In this document: one piece after another, positions 1 through 10,361 of the stretch | Position numbering within the stretch: position 1 is the stretch's first letter | How the letters are laid out: every line of letters begins with the position of its first letter | From: Lysobacterales bacterium | Lineage (GTDB): Bacteria; Pseudomonadota; Gammaproteobacteria; Xanthomonadales; SZUA-36 | Length of the DNA stretch: 64,000 nucleotides | Direction of reading: 5' to 3' | Assembly (NCBI GenBank): GCA_029859645.1 | Contig: JAOUCS010000002.1 | Location: 1 to 64,000, forward strand | Notes under the pieces: generated by a model | Databases searched by the model: none | Told to the model about the DNA's origin: nothing | What the model saw: only the letters and a program-made list of their open reading frames with translations | Made by a program: the position numbers and the translations under genes

Positions 1-325
1 TGGAGTAAAATCCAAGAATCAGGCTGACGGTCACAACGCCGCCAAAGCCGGTCAGATTGGCCAGCCAGCGGCTGTACTTGCCCCGGGACAATTTCCTCAG
101 AGCAGTCACCGCGTTGGATCTGGCGTGCCGCCCGATCACCAGTTCCGCCATCAGCGCCGGGTAAGCCAGGCAAAAAGCCAGCACCAGGTAGACCAGTACG
201 AAGGCGGCGCCCCCATTAGCAGCAGTAATGGTTGGAAAACCCCATATGTTGCCGAGGCCCACCGCCGACCCGGCAGCGGCGAAGACAAAACCGGTTTTTG
301 TTGCGAATTGTTCCCTGGACGCCAT
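1..325 (-). CDS. Neurotransmitter:sodium symporter (NSS/SNF) family transporter, N-terminal part
   Basis: The first 108 codons of a minus-strand gene that runs off the left edge. The translation begins MASREQFATKTGFVFAAAGS and continues with VGLGNIWGFP and NGGAAFVLVYLV, the unwound TM1 and TM2 signature of LeuT/MhsT-type sodium-coupled amino-acid transporters, which sit in the inner membrane. The ATG at 325-323 is the only good start: an in-frame TAA lies a short way upstream and no strong ribosome site is visible. It is divergent from the aminopeptidase gene at 470, with about 145 bases between them. Substrate cannot be told from this fragment. Family assignment is firm; about three quarters of the protein is missing. 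Confidence 0.88.
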   Translation of the reverse strand, partial: MASREQFATKTGFVFAAAGSAVGLGNIWGFPTITAANGGAAFVLVYLVLAFCLAYPALMAELVIGRHARSNAVTALRKLSRGKYSRWLANLTGFGGVVTVSLILGFYS

Positions 326-469
326 TGGGGCACTATACAGATATTGGCAGCAGAGCCAACAGGGTTATGCTGGAACAGCAGTGCAAAACGCCTGCCCTGT
401 TCTATACTGATCGAGACCCGGCTGCAGCCACGCCTTTTTTTACAAAAACAAATCAAACAAGGATTAACC

Positions 470-3193
470 ATGATTTCTTCCCCCTTCCTGCGTTACTTGC
501 CGGTTGCCCTCGCCACCACCGTTTTCCTGGCAGGCTGTTCAGAATCGGCGCCACCCACGATGGAGCCTGTTGCCAAAGAAGTGGTTGCAGCCAGCCCGGG
601 TGAAGCGCCCGTTGGCCAATTGGATCGGTCCGTTGTGCCCGGACACTACCGGTTGGAGATACGCGTTGATCCCAGCCAGGACGATTTTTCGGGGGTTACG
701 GAAATTGACGTCACGCTGAACGAACCGCGCGACCAGTTATGGTTGCATGGCAAAGGGCTGCAGGTCAGCAGTGCATGGTTGACGGACGCTTCCGGAAACC
801 GCGTTGAAGCAAGCTATGAGCAAAAACTGGAGTCCGGGGTCGCTCTCGTTTCCCTGGCCAGGGTAGTAGAAGCCGGCGATGCTACGCTTCATTTCGAGTA
901 CACGGCGCCGTTCAACCTCACCACCGAGGCGCTGTTCAAAGCGGTGCGTGACGGTAAATCCTACGCGGTGACGCAGTTTCAGCCGATCTCCGCGCGCCAG
1001 GTGTTTCCGGGTTTTGATGAGCCGGGCTTCAAGGTGCCTTTTGACGTCAGCCTGGTAACTCGGGCCGGTGACGTGGCTGTTACCAACACGCCCGAAGCAT
1101 CAGTGGAGACCCTGGCGGATGGTTTTGTGCGCCACCGGTTTGAGACTTCCCGGCCATTACCCACGTACCTGGTTGCGATTGCCGTTGGGCCCTATGACGT
1201 GGCTGAGTATGGAATGATCCCAGCCAATTCCATCCGTGACCGGGAACTGCCTTTAAGAGGAATTGTGGCCAGTGGCCAGGCTGAAAAGGCGCGCTACGCC
1301 ATCGAGCACACCAGTGGTTTGTTGACCGTACTCGAAGAATACTTCGGCACGCCTTATCCGTATAAGAAATTGGACCTGATTGCCGTGCCAAAAAGTTTTG
1401 GTGGCGCCATGGAGAATGTCGGGGCCATAACTTACGACGAATACCTGTTATTGATGGATGAGCAGTCCGCGCTAGACCAGCGGCGCGCCTATGCCGCTGT
1501 CCATGCCCATGAACTGGCCCATATGTGGTTCGGCGACCTGGTCACACCGGACTGGTGGACCGACATCTGGCTGAATGAATCCTTTGCTACCTGGATGATG
1601 TATAAAACGGCCAATGCATACTGGCCGCAGGGAGAATTCGACCGGCAGACGTTAAAGGGCGCGCTGGGCGCAATGGGTAATGATTCGCTGGCTGCCGCCC
1701 GGGAAATCCGGGAACCGATCGATCACAACGACAGGATCTCGGGCGCATTTGATGGTATCACCTACCAGAAAGGCGGCGGTGTTCTGGCGATGCTGGAACG
1801 CTATATCGGCGAAGAAGGCTTTCAGAAGGGGATCCGGGTACATATGGAACGTCACGCAGACGGTTCTGCCAACGCAGATGACTTCATCGCCTCGGTGGCT
1901 GAAGGTTCAGGGGTCGGTGAAATCGAAGCGGCTTTCAAGTCGTTCATAGAGCAACCGGGTGTTCCGCTGGTTTCGGCCGAAGTCGTTTGTGAGAACGGTC
2001 AAAACCCGACATTGGAAGTCAGCCAGGCCCGTTATGCACCGCTGGGTTCTGGTATCGATCCGGAAAACAGCGAATGGCTTATCCCGATGTGTGTCAGTTA
2101 CGACACAGACAGCGGCCGCCAGAGCACCTGCGCGATGTTGCGGGAAAGCCATCAGACCGTTCAACTGGAATCGGACAACTGCCCCAGTCAATTGCACCCC
2201 AATGCAGACGGGGCGGGTTACTACCGGTTTACGATGCAGCCAAGCTGGCTGGACGGACTGGTTGAGGGTGCATCAGACCTCTCCGCCTCGGAGGCTTTGG
2301 CTTTGACAGACAGCCTCGATGCATCCTTCAGAGCCGGTACGGTGCCGGCCGGCAGCTTTGTTGCCGGCATGTCCATGCTGCTGGGCCATCCGGACTGGGA
2401 CGTCGCCGAAATGGCGATGGATAAACTCGAGGGCATCAGCGATATCATCGATGATAAGGACCTGGAGCGCGTATTACCGGCACTCGGAAACATGGTAAGG
2501 CCCCGATTCGAAAGCCTGGAAAACGCCACTGACGAGGGTTCGATTCTTCTGAGAAAACGAATGCAGCGATTCCTGATCGTGGTTGCTAAGGATCCTGAAA
2601 TGAGAAGGGTCCTTGCACAACGTGCTTCTGCACGCATTGGACTGGACGGCGAAGCAGACCCCACCGCAATTTCGGTCGAAGAAATGGAAACAGCTTTCAG
2701 CGTAGGGGTACAGGATTTCGGTGAGCCGTTTTTCGATTTGCTGATGGAACAGGGCCTGACCTCGGATGATCCGGCGTTTCGCAACGCCGCATTTGGCGCT
2801 CTGGCCCGGACAGAAGATCCTGTGTTGTCCGGGAAACTCCAGGCTTCCATCCTGGCGGAAAAATTCCAGGGAACAGAGCCTTTTGGAATCATCTTCAGGC
2901 AAATGGCCCGCAACGCCACGACCGAGCTGACTTACCAATGGATGAAAGAGAATGACGAAGCCATTTTCGAACTCATTCCGCTTTCCTACCGTGGCAACGT
3001 GGTGCCGGCTTTCGGCAGTTTTTTCTGCAGTCTTGAAAAAGCAGACGAATGGCAGGCGTTCATAGAATCACGGGCAGAAGCGATGCCGGGCTACGAGCGA
3101 GACCTGGCGCAGGCAGTGGAAAGCGTCCGCTTGTGTGCTGCATTGAAGGACGCCCGGGGCGAAGATCTGCTAGCTGCCCTGCTGGCGCAGTAG
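470..3193 (+). CDS. M1 family metallopeptidase (aminopeptidase N-like), lipoprotein
   Basis: 907 residues. Zinc aminopeptidase of the M1 (gluzincin) family that trims N-terminal residues from peptides. Visible motifs are GAMEN at 312-316 (exopeptidase motif), HELAH at 347-351 with the second glutamate ligand E370 in NESFATW, and the transition-state tyrosine Y432 in GITYQKGG. The N-terminus is a lipoprotein signal with lipobox L20-A21-G22-C23, so the enzyme is probably membrane-anchored facing the periplasm or outside. The residue after Cys is Ser, which does not suggest inner-membrane retention. The open frame extends upstream to 125, but the ATG at 470 follows AAGGA (459-463) at good spacing and starts the signal peptide. 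About 500 residues after the catalytic domain form the usual helical C-terminal part. Exact substrate range is unknown. Confidence 0.93.
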   Translation: MISSPFLRYLPVALATTVFLAGCSESAPPTMEPVAKEVVAASPGEAPVGQLDRSVVPGHYRLEIRVDPSQDDFSGVTEIDVTLNEPRDQLWLHGKGLQVSSAWLTDASGNRVEASYEQKLESGVALVSLARVVEAGDATLHFEYTAPFNLTTEALFKAVRDGKSYAVTQFQPISARQVFPGFDEPGFKVPFDVSLVTRAGDVAVTNTPEASVETLADGFVRHRFETSRPLPTYLVAIAVGPYDVAEYGMIPANSIRDRELPLRGIVASGQAEKARYAIEHTSGLLTVLEEYFGTPYPYKKLDLIAVPKSFGGAMENVGAITYDEYLLLMDEQSALDQRRAYAAVHAHELAHMWFGDLVTPDWWTDIWLNESFATWMMYKTANAYWPQGEFDRQTLKGALGAMGNDSLAAAREIREPIDHNDRISGAFDGITYQKGGGVLAMLERYIGEEGFQKGIRVHMERHADGSANADDFIASVAEGSGVGEIEAAFKSFIEQPGVPLVSAEVVCENGQNPTLEVSQARYAPLGSGIDPENSEWLIPMCVSYDTDSGRQSTCAMLRESHQTVQLESDNCPSQLHPNADGAGYYRFTMQPSWLDGLVEGASDLSASEALALTDSLDASFRAGTVPAGSFVAGMSMLLGHPDWDVAEMAMDKLEGISDIIDDKDLERVLPALGNMVRPRFESLENATDEGSILLRKRMQRFLIVVAKDPEMRRVLAQRASARIGLDGEADPTAISVEEMETAFSVGVQDFGEPFFDLLMEQGLTSDDPAFRNAAFGALARTEDPVLSGKLQASILAEKFQGTEPFGIIFRQMARNATTELTYQWMKENDEAIFELIPLSYRGNVVPAFGSFFCSLEKADEWQAFIESRAEAMPGYERDLAQAVESVRLCAALKDARGEDLLAALLAQ

Positions 3194-3351
3194 CGCGTGG
3201 CATCAGGAGGCCCTTTATATTGCGGTCAAATAGGAATTCCCTCAGTATTTATTTCCATCTGTCCGGATGGTTACAGCTGCATGATCGATTGGAAACCATC
3301 TTGACAGGTAAGTAAAAAATCAAGTTCCCAAAAGCCTTGGAGACACAAATC

Positions 3352-6300
3352 ATGATTGGAAAGCTTCGTCATCCCCTCGCGTATTCATTATTGCTGGTTG
3401 TTATTTCAATCTGTTCTCCGTGCGGCGTAGACCATGCTGAAGCCCAGTCAGTTCCAGATGCTGTCATTCCGGTTGGAGATGGCCCCTATGCTCTGGACCT
3501 GACTTCCGACGGACGATTTGCGGTCATTTCCCTGCTGTTCCCGCCGGAAGATGAAGACCCCAACGTGATAAGGGTGGACCTCGAGAACGAGGTCGTGGCA
3601 GATACGTATCGATACGGACGCAGGCTGATCCGTATTGCGACTGTGAATCCGGACCTCCTGGCCGCTGCCAGCAGCTCTGCTATTCCTGTAGTCATGGTCA
3701 ATGGCGATGTCGACCGATTGACCGTTGTCAATCTCGATACGGGTCAGGAAATTGATCAGATTAAATCCGGCCAGAATCCGAGCAACGTAGAAATCGTGCA
3801 ATCTGGCGGGGCCCCTCTGATAGGCAATGCGAGCAATCTCGCCATCATGACCAATGGAACCGGGGGCAGCCTTTCGTTCATCGACCTTGATCAATTGACT
3901 GCCATTGGCGAAGCTGACGTTGGCGACGATCCCCGCGATGTGGGAATTGAACCCGGAGGCCGTTATCTTTTCGTCGTCTTGCGTGCGGACCAGGCCGTGG
4001 CGGTTCTTGACCTGCAAGCCCTGAATAGCTCTGTAACCCAGGCAACGGGCACTCCTGGCAAGGTCAAAAGTGATCCGAGCCCTTACGAGGTTTCGCGCGT
4101 TGGCGTTGGTAAGGACCCCGCCACGATTCAGATTTCACCCGATGGATCACTGGCAATCGTAGCGAACCTGACAAACAATTCTATTTCCATTCTGGATATC
4201 ACGAACCCCCGTTCCCCGAGAATTGTCCGCAACCCGAAGACCAACAGCCTGCAGATTCCCGTTGGGGTCCAGCCATCATCCATTGCGATTTCGCCCGACA
4301 ACACCAGGGCATATATCGCCAACGCAGGCAGCAATTGGATCACCGTGGTGGATCTTGTCAGGCCGGAAGTATTGGGCATCGTAAAGATTCAGCGACCCGA
4401 CGCGGCGGTCGCTTCCTCTGCTGCGGCAGTCAAGGTGTCAAAGGATGGGAGTCAACTCATCGTGGCGGAGGGTGGCAATGGCGCAAATCTGCTGGTTTAT
4501 TCCATAGAGAACCTGGTACTCGAACCCCTTCCCGAAGTTGACATACCGGATGAGCCGGGCACCACAACGCTGCTTGAAAGGGCAGAAGATGAAGCCTGTG
4601 GATTTTATACAGCCGGACTTACCCTGCAAGAAGGCGCCGAAGAGGGATTATGGGGAATGGAGGTGCTTACCACGGCCGGTAACCGGCTTCTCGAGGGGGG
4701 ATTGAACCTGGGGGGCGCGTTTGAAGAAGATGCCAAAAACCCGGGATTCGGCGCATTTAACATAGCGAACGAAGGGAACGAGAATCAAATCGTATCGATC
4801 ACCATCGACGCAACGGCCTTACCGACGGAGGGTTTCTCACCGGAGAACCTGGGTGTATCCGTTCAAATAGTCGACGCCGCCAGGAATCCCGTGACGGAGG
4901 AGGTGCAGGGAAGTGATCGTGTAGAACTTGAAGCCGAGCTGGAGCCCGGCTTTTATATTGTCCGGATCAAGAGCGTGTCGGGGTCACCGCGCGGGACGTT
5001 CCTGATGAGTCTTCTCACTCAGTTCGTCGACCGGCCCGGCGGGGGATTCCAGGGCGGGGCCAATGTGGGTGGATTTATAACCAGGAGGTCAAACGGAGAC
5101 TCGACAACCGCTTTCGCGGGTTTTTGCCTCTCGCAGAGCCAGGATGTCGTGATCCGGACCGAGGCCCAGACCACCAGGGGCCCGAAAGGCTCCGGGCCGT
5201 TGATCCTGACCCTTCGGAACCGACAAAAAGAAGCCGTCCAGGTGGTCAGTAATTCCCGGCCGAATCCACCACCGCCCGATCCACCGCCTGCGCCCTCGCT
5301 GGCAGGTCTCAGAATAGATTTGTATGTCGATGACGACGCCGGCCCAAATGGAACCGGCTCTTCAAGTCGTCCATTCCGCAGCATTACCGAGGCAGTTGGA
5401 AAGGCTGCCGGTAGAGGGGATGTCATCCTGGTAAGACCGGGAACCTATTCGCCGAGCCTGACAGGAGAAGTGCTGCCGATCGGAAGCCGCGGGCCGGGCC
5501 TGAATGGAATTCCGCAAGGCGTAACGCTGATCGGAAGTGGGTCGTCGGTTACCATCATCGATGCTGAAAACGGCCTCAGGAGCGGATCTCCCGTGAATGC
5601 GATGGGGGTTGGTTCCAGTAATGTGCGGATTGCCGGATTTACCGTCAGGGGTTCCTCCGCAGTTGGCCTGTTCGTTCTCAATGCCGACAACGTACAGATC
5701 GATCACAACTACTTTGAAGGCAACGGCCGGTTCGGAGTGGGCGCGCAGGGCACGGGCGGGCTCACCATCAGTGACAATGTTGCCGTTGCCAACAATGAAA
5801 CGGGAATTTCGGTTGCCGCCACTCGCAAGATTTCAGTCTCCGGTTCTGCTACGGGCTGCCCTTCGGCTTTTGGAGCCTGCATCATCAGGAACATAGCCAA
5901 CGGTCACGCGCGGGACGGCATCTTGCTGACGACAGGCGGCGACTACCACATCCTGAACAACACGGCGCTCAACAACGGGATTGCCGGAATCGAGGTCAAC
6001 AACCGCAACAATGTCGCACCATTGAATTCCACCGTGCGGGGTAACCTGACCGCGAATAACGGCGGAATCCTGTTTCCGTTTGCCGGCAACGGTATCCTGA
6101 TTACCGAATTCGCGCATGCCGATGTGTTGAGCGACAACCAGGCGGACAACAACCGTCCGGGCGGTATTGCGGTTTTCGAGGATTCGTCTGCCACGCTCGT
6201 GCAATCAAATATTGTCAGCAACAGCAAGCAAAATGGGCTGGTTGTTCAAAAACGCTCTGCGGTGCAAACGATCTCGCAAAACCAGGTTGTCAACAGCGGG

Positions 6301-6999
6301 CTTTCGGGAATTTTCATTGACAACAGTTCAGCGGTTGACACCATCGCCAATAATCTGGTCAACGACAACGGAAGCTGTACTGAGTGTACCGCTGCCAAGG
6401 GAGGGCTTGCCATTCTTGGGGACTCTACCGTCGGCTCGGTTCATATGAACAGTTTCGATAACAACAGCCTGGGCATGCAGATTGCCACCAACTCATCAGC
6501 CGACTCCATTACCGAATCCTCGTTCGATCAAAATGAAACGGGGGGGGTGCTGGTCCGCGCTGGTTCCAGCATTCCGAACTTTTCGTCCAACTCGGTGCTG
6601 GGTAATGGTGGCCTGTCCGCGATCTCGATCGATGATTCCGACGGCATGATCAGCCTGACCGAAGTATCGTCCACCGACGGCACCGGTGTCAGTGTGTACT
6701 CAGCCTCCGATCTGATCATCGAGGACAGCATAGTCTCAGATTCACCGCTGGACGGGATTGCTGTTTATGCCGGTTCACAGCTCATGCTCAAATCGGTGGA
6801 CGTACTGGATAATGGTTCTTCAGGCGTACTCACCGCCGGTGAGGGCACTACCGCTTCGATCGCAGACAGTGAAATCAAAGGCAACCAGGGCTACGGGCTG
6901 AACGCGCAAGGTGAGTCGAGCATCACTTGCAGTGGCTCTACGGTCGTTTCGGGCAACTCGCCCGGCCAGACTCTGGGGAATGTCCAGGGATGTAATTGA
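3352..6999 (+). CDS. Secreted YVTN-type beta-propeller / right-handed beta-helix protein
   Basis: 1215 residues. Start ATG at 3352 is preceded by GGAG (3339-3342); an in-frame TTG at 3337 overlaps that ribosome site and is rejected. A Sec signal peptide (about residues 1-32) is followed by seven-bladed-propeller-like repeats (about 35-400, with phrases such as GDDPRDVGIEPGGRYLFV and PDGSLAIVANLTNNSISILD). Next come a beta-sandwich-like middle region (about 410-635), a proline-rich linker (about 638-652), a DUF1565-type opening (LYVDDDAGPNGTG from about residue 657) and a long parallel beta-helix rich in N-x-x-G turns to the C-terminus. Beta-helix proteins of this kind usually bind or cut polysaccharides or act as surface adhesins. 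No catalytic residues are recognisable, so function is left open. No C-terminal sorting tag was identified. Confidence 0.85.
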   Translation: MIGKLRHPLAYSLLLVVISICSPCGVDHAEAQSVPDAVIPVGDGPYALDLTSDGRFAVISLLFPPEDEDPNVIRVDLENEVVADTYRYGRRLIRIATVNPDLLAAASSSAIPVVMVNGDVDRLTVVNLDTGQEIDQIKSGQNPSNVEIVQSGGAPLIGNASNLAIMTNGTGGSLSFIDLDQLTAIGEADVGDDPRDVGIEPGGRYLFVVLRADQAVAVLDLQALNSSVTQATGTPGKVKSDPSPYEVSRVGVGKDPATIQISPDGSLAIVANLTNNSISILDITNPRSPRIVRNPKTNSLQIPVGVQPSSIAISPDNTRAYIANAGSNWITVVDLVRPEVLGIVKIQRPDAAVASSAAAVKVSKDGSQLIVAEGGNGANLLVYSIENLVLEPLPEVDIPDEPGTTTLLERAEDEACGFYTAGLTLQEGAEEGLWGMEVLTTAGNRLLEGGLNLGGAFEEDAKNPGFGAFNIANEGNENQIVSITIDATALPTEGFSPENLGVSVQIVDAARNPVTEEVQGSDRVELEAELEPGFYIVRIKSVSGSPRGTFLMSLLTQFVDRPGGGFQGGANVGGFITRRSNGDSTTAFAGFCLSQSQDVVIRTEAQTTRGPKGSGPLILTLRNRQKEAVQVVSNSRPNPPPPDPPPAPSLAGLRIDLYVDDDAGPNGTGSSSRPFRSITEAVGKAAGRGDVILVRPGTYSPSLTGEVLPIGSRGPGLNGIPQGVTLIGSGSSVTIIDAENGLRSGSPVNAMGVGSSNVRIAGFTVRGSSAVGLFVLNADNVQIDHNYFEGNGRFGVGAQGTGGLTISDNVAVANNETGISVAATRKISVSGSATGCPSAFGACIIRNIANGHARDGILLTTGGDYHILNNTALNNGIAGIEVNNRNNVAPLNSTVRGNLTANNGGILFPFAGNGILITEFAHADVLSDNQADNNRPGGIAVFEDSSATLVQSNIVSNSKQNGLVVQKRSAVQTISQNQVVNSGLSGIFIDNSSAVDTIANNLVNDNGSCTECTAAKGGLAILGDSTVGSVHMNSFDNNSLGMQIATNSSADSITESSFDQNETGGVLVRAGSSIPNFSSNSVLGNGGLSAISIDDSDGMISLTEVSSTDGTGVSVYSASDLIIEDSIVSDSPLDGIAVYAGSQLMLKSVDVLDNGSSGVLTAGEGTTASIADSEIKGNQGYGLNAQGESSITCSGSTVVSGNSPGQTLGNVQGCN

Positions 7000-7038
7000 G
7001 GCCAGCCATCGGCCCGGATGTTGTCCGGGCCGATGGAG

Positions 7039-7947
7039 TCATCTCTTTAATTTGCGCGCCAGGAAAACAACATTTTTTTCCAGATAACCCCATCCAGAAT
7101 CTGAGTAGCAAACCACAAATCGCTCGGAGAAACCGGCGCGGCCGAGATCTGCCAGCAGATCCATGCCGAAATCGTAGTAACTGAGCACGCCCCCGGCGGA
7201 CAGGGGGTCGCCGTGGTAACACGGCTCGACGAGATGTTCGATGGTGCCGTCATCCTTGACGATCGCCCGGACCAGAGTCTCCTTCCTGAAGTTGAAAGGC
7301 ACACTGATCAGCAACTGGCCACCTTTGACGAGAACCCGATGAAACTCACTGAGTGCTTTGCGGTAGTCCGGCACATGCTCGAGCACATCGAAACACAGTA
7401 TGGCCTCCAGGCTGTGGTTCTCGAAGCTCAGTTGAGTAATATCTTCATGCCTGACCGGCCCGGAATGCATCTCAACCACTTCGCCCGGTCCTGCTTCCGG
7501 CAGAAACTCGCTGGATACGAGCAAAGGGAGGCGGGATTCAAGCCTCTGGCAGACAGGCGACAGAGCCTCGGTGAGGTACACTCGATCCTCGCTGAAAGGC
7601 ATGCATACAGCCTCGTACAGATGTAGACAGCCACGCCAGCGGTTGATCATGCCACACTGCGGGCACTTGAGGGTTTCACGCCAGTTGACGGGACTTCCAT
7701 CGTTGGGCTGCTCGATGTCGAAATCGACACTGATCCCACACACAGCGCACTGGCCATGCAGAATGTCGGCAGAGCCTGGACCGCCTGTAGCTGCAACCGG
7801 GTGGGTCTGAAAGAACATGTTCAGCGCATCCACGTCGTCAGTCGCAAAAAAAGGCTCAGGCATGGCGGGTGGACGGGCACAAACATGCATTCGCCGCCAG
7901 TTGCGGTAGGCGCGCTTGAGTGGTTCAAAGTCCATCCGTGAGGACAT
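7039..7947 (-). CDS. SAM-dependent methyltransferase with N-terminal zinc-finger-like cysteines
   Basis: 302 residues. The N-terminal half has two cysteine pairs (CAVC and CPQC followed by GMINRWRG) spaced like a zinc ribbon or treble clef. The C-terminal half is a class I methyltransferase of the Methyltransf_11 type, shown by LCFDVLEHVPDYRKALSEFH and VLVKGGQLLISVPF. The substrate is unknown; relatives often lie in glycan or cell-surface loci, but the neighbours here give no such hint. Two starts are possible: ATG at 7947 touches the GGAG ribosome site directly, and ATG at 7935 (four codons in) has a 12-base spacer. The true start may be the second. It converges on the secreted beta-helix gene. 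Confidence 0.82.
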   Translation of the reverse strand: MSSRMDFEPLKRAYRNWRRMHVCARPPAMPEPFFATDDVDALNMFFQTHPVAATGGPGSADILHGQCAVCGISVDFDIEQPNDGSPVNWRETLKCPQCGMINRWRGCLHLYEAVCMPFSEDRVYLTEALSPVCQRLESRLPLLVSSEFLPEAGPGEVVEMHSGPVRHEDITQLSFENHSLEAILCFDVLEHVPDYRKALSEFHRVLVKGGQLLISVPFNFRKETLVRAIVKDDGTIEHLVEPCYHGDPLSAGGVLSYYDFGMDLLADLGRAGFSERFVVCYSDSGWGYLEKNVVFLARKLKR

Positions 7948-8047
7948 CTCCTGATCAATGTGAATGCCGGTAACACATCTGCAACTTTGCGAGAGGGCTC
8001 CGGATGGCTAATTTTAAACCAATACTTAAGTGTGCGAGTTACGGCGT

Positions 8048-8075
8048 AAAAAAACCCCGCACCGAGCGGGGTTTT
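8048..8075 (-). terminator. Rho-independent terminator of groES-groL
   Basis: Stem CCCCGC (8055-8060) and GCGGGG (8066-8071) with loop ACCGA, flanked by seven A on the left and four T on the right. Read on the minus strand it is a GC hairpin followed by a run of U, the right place and orientation to end the groL transcript. It lies downstream of the REP-like repeat, so the groL message would include that repeat. Confidence 0.8.
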
Positions 8076-8077
8076 GA

Positions 8078-8155
8078 AAAAAGGGGGTCAGGTTAACTTT
8101 CTGACCCCCCGATCTCGAGAGCAGGGCGTCAGAAAGTTAACCTGACCCCCTTTTT
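8078..8155. repeat. Long inverted repeat, REP/RAYT-like palindromic element
   Basis: Two perfect 28-base arms, 8078-8105 and 8128-8155, lie in inverse orientation with a 22-base spacer. The left arm region is also a hairpin by itself: GGGGGTCAG (8083-8091) pairs with CTGACCCCC (8101-8109) around the core GTTAACTTT. Hairpins built from a GGGGTCAG-type stem recall REP sequences mobilised by REP-associated tyrosine transposases (RAYTs); that link is inference. No transposase gene is present in the window. It sits between the groL stop codon (8173) and the terminator (8048-8075). Confidence 0.72.
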
Positions 8156-8172
8156 GCCCTTTTTGGGCAGCT

Positions 8173-9825
<1,653 letters not shown>

Positions 9826-9858
9826 TCAAAATTGCAAATTCGTTGATCGGGAGGCCGT

Positions 9859-10149
9859 TCAGCCCTCGATGATGGCCATGATGTCGTCTTCGCGCATGAC
9901 GAGCAGTTCCTCGCCATCCACTTTGACTTCAGTGCCTGAATATTTACCAAACAGCACGGTGTCACCGGTTTTTACATCCAGCCCACGCTGATCACCATTG
10001 TCGAGCACCTTGCCATTACCTACAGCCAGGATTTCGCCACGGATTGGCTTCTCTGCCGCATTGTCGGGAATCACGATTCCCCCGGCGGACATTTTTTCTT
10101 CCTCGACGCGTTTTACGATAACGCGGTCATGCAAAGGACGAAGTTTCAT
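9859..10149 (-). CDS. groS: 10 kDa co-chaperonin GroES
   Basis: 96 residues starting [19 protein letters not shown]. It forms the heptameric lid of the GroEL chamber. The mobile loop (about residues 16-32, [19 protein letters not shown]) is visible, as is the C-terminal core ending DIMAIIEG. An upstream in-frame TTG would add five residues, but GGGAGA just before the ATG at 10149 and the family N-terminus decide for the shorter form. It is the first gene of the operon, with a leader of about 110 bases below the sigma-32 type promoter. Confidence 0.97.
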   Translation of the reverse strand: MKLRPLHDRVIVKRVEEEKMSAGGIVIPDNAAEKPIRGEILAVGNGKVLDNGDQRGLDVKTGDTVLFGKYSGTEVKVDGEELLVMREDDIMAIIEG

Positions 10150-10266
10150 TTCAGAATCTCCCAAAATTTACAAACATATCTAGTGGTTAAGCCAGCGGGC
10201 AACACCTGCCGGCAAAATTAAGTGTCTGTCTATGGCCATCAGCCATAAGTACAGCCTGCGTGCCAA

Positions 10267-10293
10267 ATGGGGTTGGAAAATTTTCATTTCAAG
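10267..10293 (-). promoter_or_regulatory. Sigma-32 (RpoH) heat-shock promoter of groES-groL
   Basis: On the minus strand the sequence reads CTTGAAA (10293-10287), 14 bases, then CCCCAT (10272-10267), an essentially perfect match to the RpoH consensus of gammaproteobacteria. It points toward groES, whose ATG is at 10149. No CIRCE inverted repeat (HrcA operator) was seen in the 10150-10361 interval, so control by RpoH alone is the simplest reading. Confidence 0.88.
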
Positions 10294-10361
10294 GGATGGG
10301 GCGATAATGTTCAATAAATAGTCAGGGGGCGCACCGGGCATCATGTAGAATTCGCGCACCG

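Noticed and set aside
3301-3330. TTGACA at 3301 as a promoter for the propeller protein
   Set aside because: No acceptable -10 hexamer at 16-18 bases downstream.
5640-6990. Tandem DNA repeat suggested by the periodic protein sequence of the beta-helix
   Set aside because: The periodicity is at protein level (turn residues); the DNA copies are too diverged to call a nucleotide repeat or a CRISPR array.
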